A stretch of 64,000 bases of DNA. It comes from Aldehydirespirator sp965203575. Lineage in GTDB: Bacteria > Actinomycetota > Acidimicrobiia > Acidimicrobiales > Aldehydirespiratoraceae. The position numbers and the translations under genes are program-made. How positions within the stretch are numbered: the first letter of the stretch is position 1; every line of letters starts with the position of its first letter. This document shows, piece after piece, positions 33,059 through 41,086 of the stretch. The notes beneath the pieces are model-generated. The model had not been told where the DNA came from. It saw only the letters and a list, made by a program, of their open reading frames with translations, and did not search any database. Location of the stretch: the NCBI GenBank assembly GCA_965203575.1, contig OZ241894.1:3844001-3908000 (forward strand). Reading direction: 5' to 3'.

Positions 33059-33851
33059 TGAGCGACGTGAACGGCGGGTAGACGAGGATGCCGGCCAGGG
33101 CGAGGGCCACGCCGGTGGCGGGCACCACGATGATCTGGGCCCGCCGGGCCGCCTTCTCGCGCTCGCGGCTGGTGCTGTCGCGCCACAGCGTGTCGGCGGC
33201 CACCAGGATGGCCTCGGCCATGCGGGTGCCCCGCTCGGCGGCCAGGCCCAGCGCGGAGACCGCCGGGGCCAGGCTGTGGATGCCGTAGCGGCTGACTACG
33301 TCGCCCAGGCCCTCCCAGACGGGGCGGCGGTCCTGCTGCGCGGCGAGCAGGAACCGGTGCAGCAGCCGCCAGCTGCTGCGCTCCCCCGCCCGGGCCGCGG
33401 CCAGCATCGCCACCGACGGGTCCACCCCGGCCGCCACCTGCTGGGCCACCAGCGCGATCCACACCCTTATGACCTGGTCGATCTCGGTGCGGGCCTTCTT
33501 GGCGGTGTCGCGCACGCCCAGCATGGGAAGCAGCCAGCCGGCCGCTCCGGCGGCGACGGCCAGCAGCGCCGCCCCCACCGGGCCCCGTCCCGTCACCACG
33601 CTGACGACCGCGCCGACGGCCAGGCCGGCCACGAGGCCGCCGAAGCGCTGCAGCGAGTAGGACTCCGGGGTGATGCCGGCCAGGCGCAGGTTCTGCTCCT
33701 CGCCCTCCTTGATGGTGGGCAGCAGGTCGCGCAGCGTCTCGCCGGGCGTCTGCGAGCTGCGGCTGCGCGTCGGCGGCCCCACCACGCCCACCGCGATCAG
33801 TACGACGCCGGCGAAGAACACCAGCGCGGCCCCCAGCACCAGCGGGCTCAT
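33030..33851 (-). CDS. tadC: TadC-like pilus inner-membrane protein (T2SSF domain)
   Basis: 273 residues from ATG 33851. Two N-terminal membrane helices, a cytoplasmic T2SSF helical bundle (DQVIRVWIALVAQQVAAGVD, LGLAAERGTRMAEAILVAAD), and a C-terminal helix VVPATGVALALAGILVYPPF fit TadC, the platform protein that works with TadB and the TadA ATPase. The start overlaps the stop of a short proline-rich frame that in turn overlaps the tadB stop, suggesting coupled translation. The C-terminus lies in an 83-bp repeat at the edge of the inserted cassette. Confidence 0.85.
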   Translation of the reverse strand: MSPLVLGAALVFFAGVVLIAVGVVGPPTRSRSSQTPGETLRDLLPTIKEGEEQNLRLAGITPESYSLQRFGGLVAGLAVGAVVSVVTGRGPVGAALLAVAAGAAGWLLPMLGVRDTAKKARTEIDQVIRVWIALVAQQVAAGVDPSVAMLAAARAGERSSWRLLHRFLLAAQQDRRPVWEGLGDVVSRYGIHSLAPAVSALGLAAERGTRMAEAILVAADTLWRDSTSREREKAARRAQIIVVPATGVALALAGILVYPPFTSLTGGGITSLP

Positions 33852-34003
33852 GCCGGGTCCTGCCAGCGGCGCGGCGGCCGTCCGGGCGCCGGCGGGCTCG
33901 CCGGGGACCCCCGTGCGGGGCGCGGCGGCCGTCCGGGCGCCGGCGGGCTCGCCGGGGACCCCCGTGCGGGGCGGGGCGGCCGTCCGGGCGCCGGCGGGCT
34001 CAT
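33848..34003 (-). CDS. Short proline-rich relay ORF between tadB and tadC
   Basis: 51 codons from ATG 34003, whose ATGA overlaps the tadB stop; its own stop overlaps the tadC start (ATGA at 33848-33851). It consists of 17-residue repeats, MSPPAPGRPPRPARGSPA then SPPAPGRPPRPARGSPA, ending RRWQDPA. The DNA is a 51-bp tandem repeat (units begin at 33873, 33924 and 33975 on the plus strand). The frame is kept over all units. It may be a leader that carries ribosomes from tadB to tadC, or a by-product of repeat expansion. Confidence 0.45.
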   Translation of the reverse strand: MSPPAPGRPPRPARGSPASPPAPGRPPRPARGSPASPPAPGRPPRRWQDPA

Positions 34004-34902
34004 ATCGGGTCCTTGGCCCGGCTGCGGCGGCGGGGCGGCACCAGCACCGAGTTCTCCGTGCGGACCACCGAGTGGTACACCAGGAACGACGTCGACAGCA
34101 GCAGCAGGCCCGCGATGCCTACGAACACCAGCTGGCCGGTGCCCTGCTCGTAGGGCTCGAAGTAGGCCGGGTTGTTGCGGTACATCATCAGCACCACCCC
34201 GCCGGCCAGTCCCAGCAGAGCGATGGTCTGGGTCCAAAGCTGAACCACAGCTTCAGTCTTGGAGCGGTGCAGGTCGACCACGTCGCCGATGCGGCCGCAC
34301 AGGTCGAACAGCGGGTCGGCCACCGCGCCGCCTGAGGTGGCGGCCATGCGCAGACCGGCGGCCACCTCGGGCTCCCACACCGTGCCCGCGGCGGCGAGGG
34401 CGTCGAGGGCCTCCTCGAGGCCCTCGAGCTCGGCCGTGACCGCGACGTGCTCGACGATGGCCCTGATCTCGGCGGGGGCGTGCTCGACGCTGCCGCGCAG
34501 CGACTCGACCAAACTCGAGCCGGCCCGGGCCAGCTCGGCCAGCTGGCGGCTCCACAGCGACCACGCCAGCGCCTGGCGGGTCTGGCGGCGCCGGCGGGCG
34601 GGCGCGGCCATGAACGGCGGCAGCAGCGCGCCCAGCCCGCCCAGCAGGACCATCATCCCCAGCAGGCCCGTCGCGGTCCAGCCCAGGATCCCGCCGGCGA
34701 CGGCCGCCACCAGCTGCACCGCCACCAGCGGGCTGACCCGCCGGGCGCCCGCGGCCCGAGCCGACGCGCGCCGCGCCGCGGCCCGCTCCGCCCGGCCGTC
34801 CTGGTCCTTGCGCCGCACCCGGAGGCGGCTCAGCGCACCCGACAGCGCCACCAGGGCCACCCCGGCGGTGGCCAGCACGCCGAAGATCAGGCCTTCAAGC
34901 AT
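34000..34902 (-). CDS. tadB: TadB-like pilus inner-membrane protein (T2SSF domain)
   Basis: 300 residues from ATG 34902, which overlaps the tadA stop by 8 bases; the longer open frame upstream only reads through the tadA tail repeats. N-terminal helix LEGLIFGVLATAGVALVALS, a second pair of helices (VAAVAGGILGWTATGLLGMM), a cytoplasmic T2SSF bundle (LARAGSSLVESLRGSVEHAP, LRMAATSGGAVADPLFDLCG) and two C-terminal helices. It should form the inner-membrane platform with TadC. Confidence 0.85.
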   Translation of the reverse strand: MLEGLIFGVLATAGVALVALSGALSRLRVRRKDQDGRAERAAARRASARAAGARRVSPLVAVQLVAAVAGGILGWTATGLLGMMVLLGGLGALLPPFMAAPARRRRQTRQALAWSLWSRQLAELARAGSSLVESLRGSVEHAPAEIRAIVEHVAVTAELEGLEEALDALAAAGTVWEPEVAAGLRMAATSGGAVADPLFDLCGRIGDVVDLHRSKTEAVVQLWTQTIALLGLAGGVVLMMYRNNPAYFEPYEQGTGQLVFVGIAGLLLLSTSFLVYHSVVRTENSVLVPPRRRSRAKDPI

Positions 34903-36358
34903 CCCGGCCCCCCGCGTCGGCGCCGTCGCCGAGATCATCACCGAAACCGTCGCCGGGAACCGCCCACGGCTCCGCGGACCGGCCCCCCGCGTCGGCGCCG
35001 TCGCCGAGATCATCACCGAAACCGTCGCCGGGAACCGCCCACGGCTCCGCGGACCGGCCCCCCGCGTCGGCGCCGTCGCCGTGCTCGGGCCAGTCGGAGA
35101 CGTCGAGGCCGCCCTCGGCGAGGCGCTCGATCACCTCGGGGCTGCGGGGCCGGCCGAGCAGGGTCATGGGGCCGCCCCGCTGGCGGCGCCCGAACACGTC
35201 GTGCATCTCGAAGCGGTCGCCGTCGGAGCTGAGCACCTCCGAGATGGTGTTCACGCCCCGGAACCCGGTGCGGGGGTCGCCCCGCAGGTGCGCCACCAGA
35301 TGGATCACCTCGGAGGCCTCCTGCACCAGCGCCGACTGGGCGGGCGCGCCGATCGCGCCCAGGCAGTAGCGCACCAGCCGGGCCATGGCCTGGCGGGGCG
35401 ACGAGGCGTGGATCGTGGCCATCGAGCCGTCGGACCCGGTGCCGCACGCGGAGAGGAACGTGGCCGCCTCCGGGCCTCTCAGCTCGCCCACGATCACCCG
35501 GTCGGCGCCCGAGCGCAGCGACCGCTTGGCCAGCTCCTCCATGGTGATCTCGCCTGAGCCGTCGCTGTTGGCCTCGCGGGTCTCCACCGCGAAGGTCAGC
35601 GGATGGGACTGGTCCAGGAACAACTCGAAGGTCTGCTCGAGGGTGCACACGATCTCGCTGGGGCCTATCTCGGCCAAGAGCGCCCGCAGCAGGGTGGTCT
35701 TGCCCGCGCCGAGGGCGCCGCACACCAGCATGTTGACCGGCGCCGGGGGGCGCACCGCGGCCCGCAGGAAGTCCGCGGCCTGCTGCGACAGCGACCCGCT
35801 GTCCACCAGGTCCTCCAGCCGGATGGCCCGGTGACGGTGACAGCGCACCGTCAAGAACGGCGTCCCGCACACCGCCATCGCCGCGAAGATCCGCTCACCG
35901 GTGCGCAGCCGCAGATCCAAGAGCGGCGCCGACTGGTCGAAGCGGCGCCCGGTCTGGCCGTGGGTGGTGGCCAGATGCGCGATGTAGCGGACCATGTCGT
36001 CCTCGTCGGCGAACACCGGCTCGCGCACATGCTCCTGACGGCCGCCGGTCAGGCCCAGCACCGCATAGTCCGGCCCGAACACGTAGATGTTCTCCACGTC
36101 GCGGCGGCGCAGGAACCGCTGCATGGGGCCGGCCCCCAACAGGGCCGCCAACTCGTCGAACACCCACTCCAGGTCCTCGTCTTCGAGCATCCGGCCCGTG
36201 GAGTCGAGCGCATGGGCCTCCCGAACCCGTATAGCCTCAGCGGCCATGGCATGACAAGCCTCCGACACGCCCTCAGCGTCGGCGGAAGCACCCAACCGGA
36301 ACTCCCGGACCTCCGGCAGCACCGCCTCCCAGATCTCCTCGCGCAACGCCACCGTCAC
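34895..36358 (-). CDS. tadA: TadA/CpaF pilus assembly ATPase
   Basis: 487 residues from GTG 36358, which overlaps the stop of the TadZ-like gene (GTGA). It is the secretion ATPase that powers Tad pilus assembly. The N-terminal domain has FDQSAPLLDLRLRTGERIFA; the Walker A is CGALGAGKTTLL near residues 213-224; the Asp-box/Walker B region is DRVIVGELRGPEAATFLSAC; His-box residues are in GSMATIHASSP. The C-terminal ~60 residues are an acidic Gly-rich tail of 25-residue repeats absent from usual TadA. Confidence 0.92.
   Translation of the reverse strand: MTVALREEIWEAVLPEVREFRLGASADAEGVSEACHAMAAEAIRVREAHALDSTGRMLEDEDLEWVFDELAALLGAGPMQRFLRRRDVENIYVFGPDYAVLGLTGGRQEHVREPVFADEDDMVRYIAHLATTHGQTGRRFDQSAPLLDLRLRTGERIFAAMAVCGTPFLTVRCHRHRAIRLEDLVDSGSLSQQAADFLRAAVRPPAPVNMLVCGALGAGKTTLLRALLAEIGPSEIVCTLEQTFELFLDQSHPLTFAVETREANSDGSGEITMEELAKRSLRSGADRVIVGELRGPEAATFLSACGTGSDGSMATIHASSPRQAMARLVRYCLGAIGAPAQSALVQEASEVIHLVAHLRGDPRTGFRGVNTISEVLSSDGDRFEMHDVFGRRQRGGPMTLLGRPRSPEVIERLAEGGLDVSDWPEHGDGADAGGRSAEPWAVPGDGFGDDLGDGADAGGRSAEPWAVPGDGFGDDLGDGADAGGRDA
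34908..35090. repeat. 75-bp tandem repeat at the 3' end of tadA
   Basis: Units begin at 34908, 34983 and 35058 (the last partial); the two full units are identical. Each encodes 25 residues of the TadA tail (DGADAGGRSAEPWAVPGDGF then GDDLG). The repeats follow the normal end of the ATPase domain and run up to the tadB start, so copy number changes would lengthen the tail without shifting frame. Confidence 0.9.
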
Positions 36359-37614
36359 AACCCCCTGCGACGACCCCGACGGCGCCGGCCCGAAGACTCG
36401 CGCCCCCGCTCCCCAGCCCGGCGCCCCGACGCCCCGCCAGCGGACGACTGCTCCTGTGGACCCGCCCCCGAACCCGGCACGGGACCCGGCCCCTCCCGCG
36501 CCGGCACCGAACCCGGCGCCTCCCCCACCGGCACAGAACCCGCCACAACCGAACCAGAGGACAAGACCGAACCCGGCGCCTCCCCCACCGGCACAGAACC
36601 AGCCGCCACAGAACCAGCCGCCACAGAACCCGCCACAACCGAACCAGAGGACAAGACCGAACCCGGCGCCTCCCCCACCGGCACAGAACCAGCCGGCACA
36701 GAACCCGGCACGGCCGAACCCGACAAGACCGAACCCGGCGCCTCCCCCGCCGACACAGAACCAGCGGGCACAGAGCCAGCGGACAAGGCCTGGAGGTGGC
36801 GTGCGGGCTCGGGCTGTGCCGGGGCCTCTGCGGCCGGCTCGCGGCCGCGCCCGGGTCCGGCCCCTTGGGCCGCGTCGATCCTGGACGCTTCCAGCAGCCG
36901 GGAGGAGATCCTGTCGAGGCTCTTGATGAACGCCCGGTCGCGGCGCCCGCCCTGCAGGCGCAGCAACCTGTCGTCGGCCACCACCGGCAGCCTCCCGGCC
37001 ACCAGCATGCCCGTCTCCGCTCTGAGGTCGTCGTCGCCGAGGGGCGAGTCGCCCTCCACGACCAGCACCCGCAGGCCGCGGTCGAAACCGTGCAGCCCGG
37101 CGCCCCTGCACGCCCTCCACAGCGCCTTGGCGGCGTCGGCGGACTCCACGGGGGCCAGCACCGCCACTATCCGCGCCGCCCTCAGCAGCGCCACGACCGG
37201 GTCCGCGGCGGCCGGCAGGGACGACGACACCACCACGCGGCGCTCGACGTCCACAGCCCTCAAGCCGGCCGCGCTCTCGCCGAGCCACGCGCCGGCGCGC
37301 CTCGCGCCGGCGGGGTGCGACGGCGCCAGCAGCGCCCACAGCGACCCCTGGGCGGTGTCGAGGCTGTAGCAGTGGTCCGCCAGCAGCCTGAGAGTGACCG
37401 GCTCGCGGGCCACCATCAGCGACGGCAGGCCCCGCACCGCGGGCGAGTACTCGGCGCGGTCCGCCTCGCCGAGGCGCTGCGCCAGGCCCGAGCCGGCCGC
37501 GTCGGCGTCCACGAACAGCACCCCCTCGCCGGAGTCGCTCCAGCGGCGGGCCACCGCCAGCCCGACCGACCCGGCGTCGAGCTGCGCGCCTTCCGCCGAG
37601 ACCAGCGCTAGCAC
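36355..37614 (-). CDS. TadZ/CpaE-like MinD-family protein with repetitive C-terminal tail
   Basis: 419 residues from GTG 37614 with GGGAGAGG upstream. Residues 1-250 look like a degenerate MinD/CpaE fold (VLALVSAEGAQLDAGSVGLA, GVLFVDADAAGSGLAQRLGE, RIVAVLAPVESADAAKAL), which in Tad systems places the pilus at the cell pole. No classical Walker A Lys is seen, as in several TadZ proteins. Residues ~290-390 are a low-complexity tail of GSVPVGEAPGSVLSSG-type repeats, followed by an Arg-rich end. It sits in the operon cpaB, tadZ-like, tadA, tadB, tadC. Function by position and fold; moderate certainty. Confidence 0.7.
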   Translation of the reverse strand: MLALVSAEGAQLDAGSVGLAVARRWSDSGEGVLFVDADAAGSGLAQRLGEADRAEYSPAVRGLPSLMVAREPVTLRLLADHCYSLDTAQGSLWALLAPSHPAGARRAGAWLGESAAGLRAVDVERRVVVSSSLPAAADPVVALLRAARIVAVLAPVESADAAKALWRACRGAGLHGFDRGLRVLVVEGDSPLGDDDLRAETGMLVAGRLPVVADDRLLRLQGGRRDRAFIKSLDRISSRLLEASRIDAAQGAGPGRGREPAAEAPAQPEPARHLQALSAGSVPAGSVSAGEAPGSVLSGSAVPGSVPAGSVPVGEAPGSVLSSGSVVAGSVAAGSVAAGSVPVGEAPGSVLSSGSVVAGSVPVGEAPGSVPAREGPGPVPGSGAGPQEQSSAGGASGRRAGERGRESSGRRRRGRRRGL

Positions 37615-37617
37615 TGC

Positions 37618-37727
37618 GCCTCTCCCACCCCGCGGGCGGCCGTCACTGCAGCCTGCCCAATGCCCCCGGCACGGTCGACACGGTCGGCACAAAGCGCCTC
37701 CCCCACCCCGCGGGCGGCCGTCACTGC
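37618..37727. repeat. Direct repeat around the cpaB stop and tadZ start
   Basis: A 31-base segment (CACCCCGCGGGCGGCCGTCA at its core) occurs at 37618-37648 and again at 37696-37727. The right copy includes the cpaB stop, the left one the ribosome site of the next gene. The gap between the genes looks like a 78-base tandem duplication. Confidence 0.65.
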
Positions 37728-38875
37728 GGCTCCGGCGCCAGGGCCGCGGCCGCGAAGGCCTCCCAGGCGGCCCGCCACTCGGCGTTGAGGCGGGCAGCCA
37801 TGTCGTCCACGTCGGTGCCCACGGGCACCGGCAGCACCAGCGGGTCGGCGCCGAGCAGCACCGGCAGGGTGAGCCAGTAGTGCCACTCCTCGGGCGGCAC
37901 GAACATCTGGATCACACCGTCGGCGTAGTTGTCGAGTTCCAGCAGGCCGATCACCTCCATGGGCCGGCCCGAGTCGTTGCCCTCGGGCGCCCGGCCGGGG
38001 TCGACCAGCAGCACGGTGTCGCCCTCGGACACGCCCGAGGGCACCAGGCCGTCGTCGAGGGCCACGATTATCTCGAGCTCGCCCGGCCCGGCCGAGGGCG
38101 CCGCGTCGGCCAGCAGCTCGGCCAGCTCGGCCACCGCCTCGTCCCACTGGGCCTGCCACACCGCGTTGAGCCGCTCCTCGGCGTCGTCGGCGTCGTCGCC
38201 CAGCTCGAGGTCGACGATCATCAGCGTGCCGCCCGCCTCCTCGACCAGCTCCTCCCACTCGGCCCACTCCTCGGGCGCCAGGAACAGCTGCATCCGCGAG
38301 CCGTCGAAGTTGGTGAGCTCGAACTGGCGCACCACCTTCCGGGGCCGGCCGTCGTCGCCGGGCACGGGCGGCGCGCCGGGATCGACCAGCAGCACCGGGT
38401 CGCCCTCGGCCACCGCGTCGGTGGCCATGATCAGGTCGAGGGGTATGTCCAGCTCCAGCACGACGCCGTCGGTGGGGGTCTCGTCCAGTTTGACCATCTC
38501 GTAGCTGACGAGCGCGCCCTGCGGGATCGGCTGGGTGGCCACCATGCCCTCGAACGCGAACGGCGCGTCCGGCGTCCAGGCGATGTGGGGGACCGACCCG
38601 GCCAGCACCCGGTCCGAGGTCAGGTCGGCCGCGCTCAGCGCCTCGCCGGCCTCGATGCGCCTGGCCGACACCAGCACCGCCACCCGGTCGTCGAAGGCGT
38701 CGGAGGTGTAGTAGAAGCCGTAGACGCTGCCCGCGAGCACCGCCACGCCCGCGAGGATCAGCAGGATCCGCTTGGTCGAGTCCGGCAGGCCGCGCCGGGC
38801 CTTCTCGGCGGTCGCCGCCTCCGGCGCGGCCGCGGCCTGGCCCTCGGAGCCGTCCTCGATGTTCACATCGGTCAA
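37721..38875 (-). CDS. cpaB: CpaB/RcpC-like pilus assembly protein (SAF domain)
   Basis: 384 residues from TTG 38875; the TTG is chosen because AGGAGGT lies 8 bases upstream, and no other start fits. A cytoplasmic N-terminus is followed by a membrane helix (RILLILAGVAVLAGSVYGFY), then an SAF domain: VLVSARRIEAGEALSAADLT and GMVATQPIPQGALVSYEMV. The remaining ~250 residues hold two similar beta-rich halves, each with EGDPVLLVDPG or EGDTVLLVDPG followed by a PEEW motif and LNAxWxAxW. CpaB homologues stabilise the pilus at the cell envelope. First gene of the operon running to tadC. Confidence 0.82.
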   Translation of the reverse strand: MTDVNIEDGSEGQAAAAPEAATAEKARRGLPDSTKRILLILAGVAVLAGSVYGFYYTSDAFDDRVAVLVSARRIEAGEALSAADLTSDRVLAGSVPHIAWTPDAPFAFEGMVATQPIPQGALVSYEMVKLDETPTDGVVLELDIPLDLIMATDAVAEGDPVLLVDPGAPPVPGDDGRPRKVVRQFELTNFDGSRMQLFLAPEEWAEWEELVEEAGGTLMIVDLELGDDADDAEERLNAVWQAQWDEAVAELAELLADAAPSAGPGELEIIVALDDGLVPSGVSEGDTVLLVDPGRAPEGNDSGRPMEVIGLLELDNYADGVIQMFVPPEEWHYWLTLPVLLGADPLVLPVPVGTDVDDMAARLNAEWRAAWEAFAAAALAPEPQ

Positions 38876-38921
38876 CTCGCCGACCTCCTATGGACAGCCG
38901 AGCGCCCGGAGAGGCTCGGCC

Positions 38922-39056
38922 GGGTTGCATGACATTGCCCGGGACGGCGCTGTCGGGTTGCATGACATTGCACGGGATAGTGCTGTCGGGTTGCATGACA
39001 TTGCCCGGGACGGCGCTGTCGGTTTGCATGACAATACATGGGGTGGTACGGTTCGG
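38922..39056 (+). promoter_or_regulatory. Four tandem 33-bp promoter-like repeats
   Basis: TTGCAT occurs at 38925, 38958, 38991 and 39024, exactly 33 bases apart, each inside GGTTGCATGACA or a close variant. The last copy has a good promoter layout: TTGCAT (39024-39029), 17 bases, TACGGT (39047-39052). The earlier copies keep the first box but have GC-rich second boxes. The array lies between the divergent cpaB operon and the first coiled-coil gene. Confidence 0.65.
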
Positions 39057-39148
39057 GCCGAGCCTCGCCACCGGGCATCGACGGTGCGCCAAGGAGCCCG
39101 ACACGACGCGACGGGCACCTCCACACCGGAACCGCAGCGAGGCGCCCC

Positions 39149-39631
39149 CTGACCGCAACCCAGCCGACCCCGATGGCCCCCACCCCCGACCTGCGACCCG
39201 ACCCGGCCCCGGCAGCCACCGCCGCCGAGCCCGCGGCCGAGCCCAGCCGATGGGCCCGGCTCGGCGACCACCCCGTCCAGACCGCGCTCCTCACAGCCAT
39301 CGCCACCGTCGCTGTGGGACTGCTCTTCTTCTCGCTCACCACCCTCGACAACAAGATCGAGAAGGTGGACACCAAGATCGACAAGGTCGAGACCAACCTG
39401 ACCGACAAGGTGGACACCAAGATCACCGAACTCGACACCAAACTGACTGCGCGCATCGACAAGGTCGAAGTCAAGGTCGACGGCCTTGACGACAAGGTCG
39501 ACGAGATCAACCTGAAGCTGACCGCGCTGATCGCCGGACTGGGGATGACCGACCTCGTCGATGCCGCCGTGGAGGGAAGGCTGCCGGCCGCCGAGCCCGC
39601 CGGCTCCGAGCCCGCCGGCGCGCCGGGCTGA
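39149..39631 (+). CDS. Membrane-anchored coiled-coil protein 1
   Basis: About 160 residues. The start is uncertain: a CTG at 39149 aligns with the ATG of the paralogue at 39806 and has GCGAGG upstream; the first ATG is 39173. A Pro/Ala-rich head precedes a membrane helix (TALLTAIATVAVGLLFFSLT), then a long heptad-type coiled coil (DNKIEKVDTKIDKVETNLTD, then KVDTKITELDTKLTARIDKV, then EVKVDGLDDKVDEINLKL), ending LIAGLGMTDLVDAAVEGRLP and an EPAG repeat tail. Function unknown; the neighbours suggest a role at the pilus or envelope. Not a filament component by any motif I can see. Confidence 0.65.
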   Translation: MTATQPTPMAPTPDLRPDPAPAATAAEPAAEPSRWARLGDHPVQTALLTAIATVAVGLLFFSLTTLDNKIEKVDTKIDKVETNLTDKVDTKITELDTKLTARIDKVEVKVDGLDDKVDEINLKLTALIAGLGMTDLVDAAVEGRLPAAEPAGSEPAGAPG

Positions 39632-39680
39632 CACCAACGAGCACCCCGGTCGGTCGAGCCTGCACCGCACCAACACTGGG

Positions 39681-39709
39681 TTGCATGACAGTGCATGGGG
39701 TAGTATGGT
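39681..39709 (+). promoter_or_regulatory. Promoter of coiled-coil gene 2
   Basis: TTGCAT (39681-39686), a 17-base spacer and TATGGT (39704-39709). The promoter and about 90 bases of leader match those of coiled-coil gene 1, so the whole unit was duplicated. Here there is only one copy of the 33-bp element. Confidence 0.6.
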
Positions 39710-39805
39710 TCGGGCCGAGCCTCGCCACCGGGCATCGACGGTGTGCCAAGATGCCCGACAGGATCTGACGGGCACCTCCACCCCGGAACCGCAGCGAGGC
39801 ACCCG

Positions 39806-40213
39806 ATGACCGCAACCCAACCGACCCCGATGGCCCCCACCTCCGACCCGCGACCCGACCCGGCCCCAGCCCCCGCCCCGGCAGCCGCGCCGGAGGTGGC
39901 CGCGTCCGAGGCCATGCCCCGGACCTGGTTCCGCGACTACCCCATCCAGGCGGTCCTCGTCACAGCCTTGACGGGACTGCTCACCGCGCTCGTGGTGGGC
40001 CTGTCGATCTTCTCGCTCACCACCCTCGACAACAAGATCGAAAAGGTGGACACCAAGGTCGACGGCCTTGACGACAAGGTCGACGAGATCAACCTGAAGC
40101 TGACCGCGCTGATCGCCGGTCTGGGGATGACCGACCTCGTCGATGCCGCCGTGGAGGGAAGGCTGCCGGCCGCCGAGCCCGCCGGCTCCGAGCCCGCCGG
40201 CGCGCCGAACTGA
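39806..40213 (+). CDS. Membrane-anchored coiled-coil protein 2
   Basis: 135 residues from ATG 39806. Same plan as the gene at 39149: Pro/Ala-rich head, membrane helix (TALTGLLTALVVGLSIFSLT), coiled coil and the identical end (NLKLTALIAGLGMTDLVDAA and the EPAG tail). The coiled coil is much shorter: DNKIEKVDTKVDGLDDKVDE joins the first and last heptads of the paralogue, so about five heptads are missing. The head and helix have diverged more than the 3' end, which is almost identical at DNA level. Confidence 0.65.
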   Translation: MTATQPTPMAPTSDPRPDPAPAPAPAAAPEVAASEAMPRTWFRDYPIQAVLVTALTGLLTALVVGLSIFSLTTLDNKIEKVDTKVDGLDDKVDEINLKLTALIAGLGMTDLVDAAVEGRLPAAEPAGSEPAGAPN

Positions 40214-40343
40214 CCCGGCCGAACACACCGGCAGGCCCGGCCGGGCGTTCTCGGGCCGCGCCGGGTCCGGCGCCCGCTCAGGCGGTGTCCCGGCTCGAGT
40301 CAAGTCCCCAACCTCCCGGCGAACCGGTCACCGCCCGCAATCG

Positions 40344-40356
40344 CCCCCCCCCCCCC
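40344..40356. repeat. Run of 13 C residues
   Basis: A homopolymer of 13 C lies in the gap between the convergent coiled-coil gene 2 and pilin 2. Such tracts slip easily in replication and are also prone to sequencing error. The gap (40214-40445) has no other gene. Confidence 0.85.
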
Positions 40357-40445
40357 GGCGGACACGGCATGCAGCCCGGACTCAACGAATCTGGCCCGTG
40401 CATGCACGGGATGGCGAGCCCCGGCGCCGACGCGCCCGGCAGGGC

Positions 40446-40910
40446 TCAACCGACGTCGCACTGGACCTGCGCCTTGGCCGCGGTGGCGGGCTGCTCGTCG
40501 GCCGCGGCCGCGTGGCCAGCCGCAGCCGCGTCGAAGGCCGCGCCCCCGGTCGCCCCGTTGAAGCTGTTGTTCACCACCTGGACGCCGACATCGGCGTAGA
40601 GCACGTCGATGAGGCTGCACTCCCGGCGGAAGTGCCTCTCCCAGTCGCCCCAGGAGTCGAAGTCGCCGGCCGAGGCAGCCTTGGCGTCGCTCACGACGCC
40701 GAAGGCCGTATGGACCGCGGCCGTGACCCGCGCCTCGGAACTCGAGACCCGCTCCGCGGTGTCCTGTACGTTGCCGGCTACCACGACCACCGCCAAGGCG
40801 GCCAACCCAGCCACCGCAGCCACGATCAGCAGCCACTCCAGCGTGGTCAACCCACAATCGCCGCTCCAGCGACCCGCGTGACCAATGTATCGGCTGCCCT
40901 TCTCTGTCAT
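40446..40910 (-). CDS. Small Tad-type pilin 2
   Basis: 154 residues from ATG 40910. The leader MTEKGSRYIGHAGRWSGDCG is cut before LTTLEWLLIVAAVAGLAALA (Glu at +5). The outer part includes RRECSLIDVLYADVGVQVVN and a late VQCDVG, giving a Cys pair like that of the third pilin (DECNRLEIIYSDI and EGCVITP). A major or alternative pilin of the Tad system, processed by the peptidase at 17736. Confidence 0.75.
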   Translation of the reverse strand: MTEKGSRYIGHAGRWSGDCGLTTLEWLLIVAAVAGLAALAVVVVAGNVQDTAERVSSSEARVTAAVHTAFGVVSDAKAASAGDFDSWGDWERHFRRECSLIDVLYADVGVQVVNNSFNGATGGAAFDAAAAGHAAAADEQPATAAKAQVQCDVG

Positions 40911-41086
40911 TTCCGGATGTGCGTCTCATGTTCGAAGTGCGTAGAACTCCTGGGCTGCCTTACGTTGACCGTTCGAGACAGCCTTGACAATGGAGTTCAA
41001 AAGGTCAGCCGGGTGCGCTACCACGGGCACACGGCCTGTCAGCCAGACTGACAATGACACGATGGAGTACTCCACCCCAACGCTGC

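Noticed and set aside
36359..37339. Extending TadA upstream to 37339 as a single 814-residue protein
   Set aside because: The extension is a shadow frame of the TadZ-like gene; the GTG at 36358 with GTGA overlap and family homology mark the true start.
38922..39056. The 33-bp array as a small CRISPR array
   Set aside because: Units are contiguous tandem repeats without unique spacers, and the last unit is a plausible promoter.
40018..40213. Coiled-coil proteins as phage tail fibre or flagellar parts
   Set aside because: No phage structural gene or fibre motif is nearby; they have an N-terminal membrane helix.
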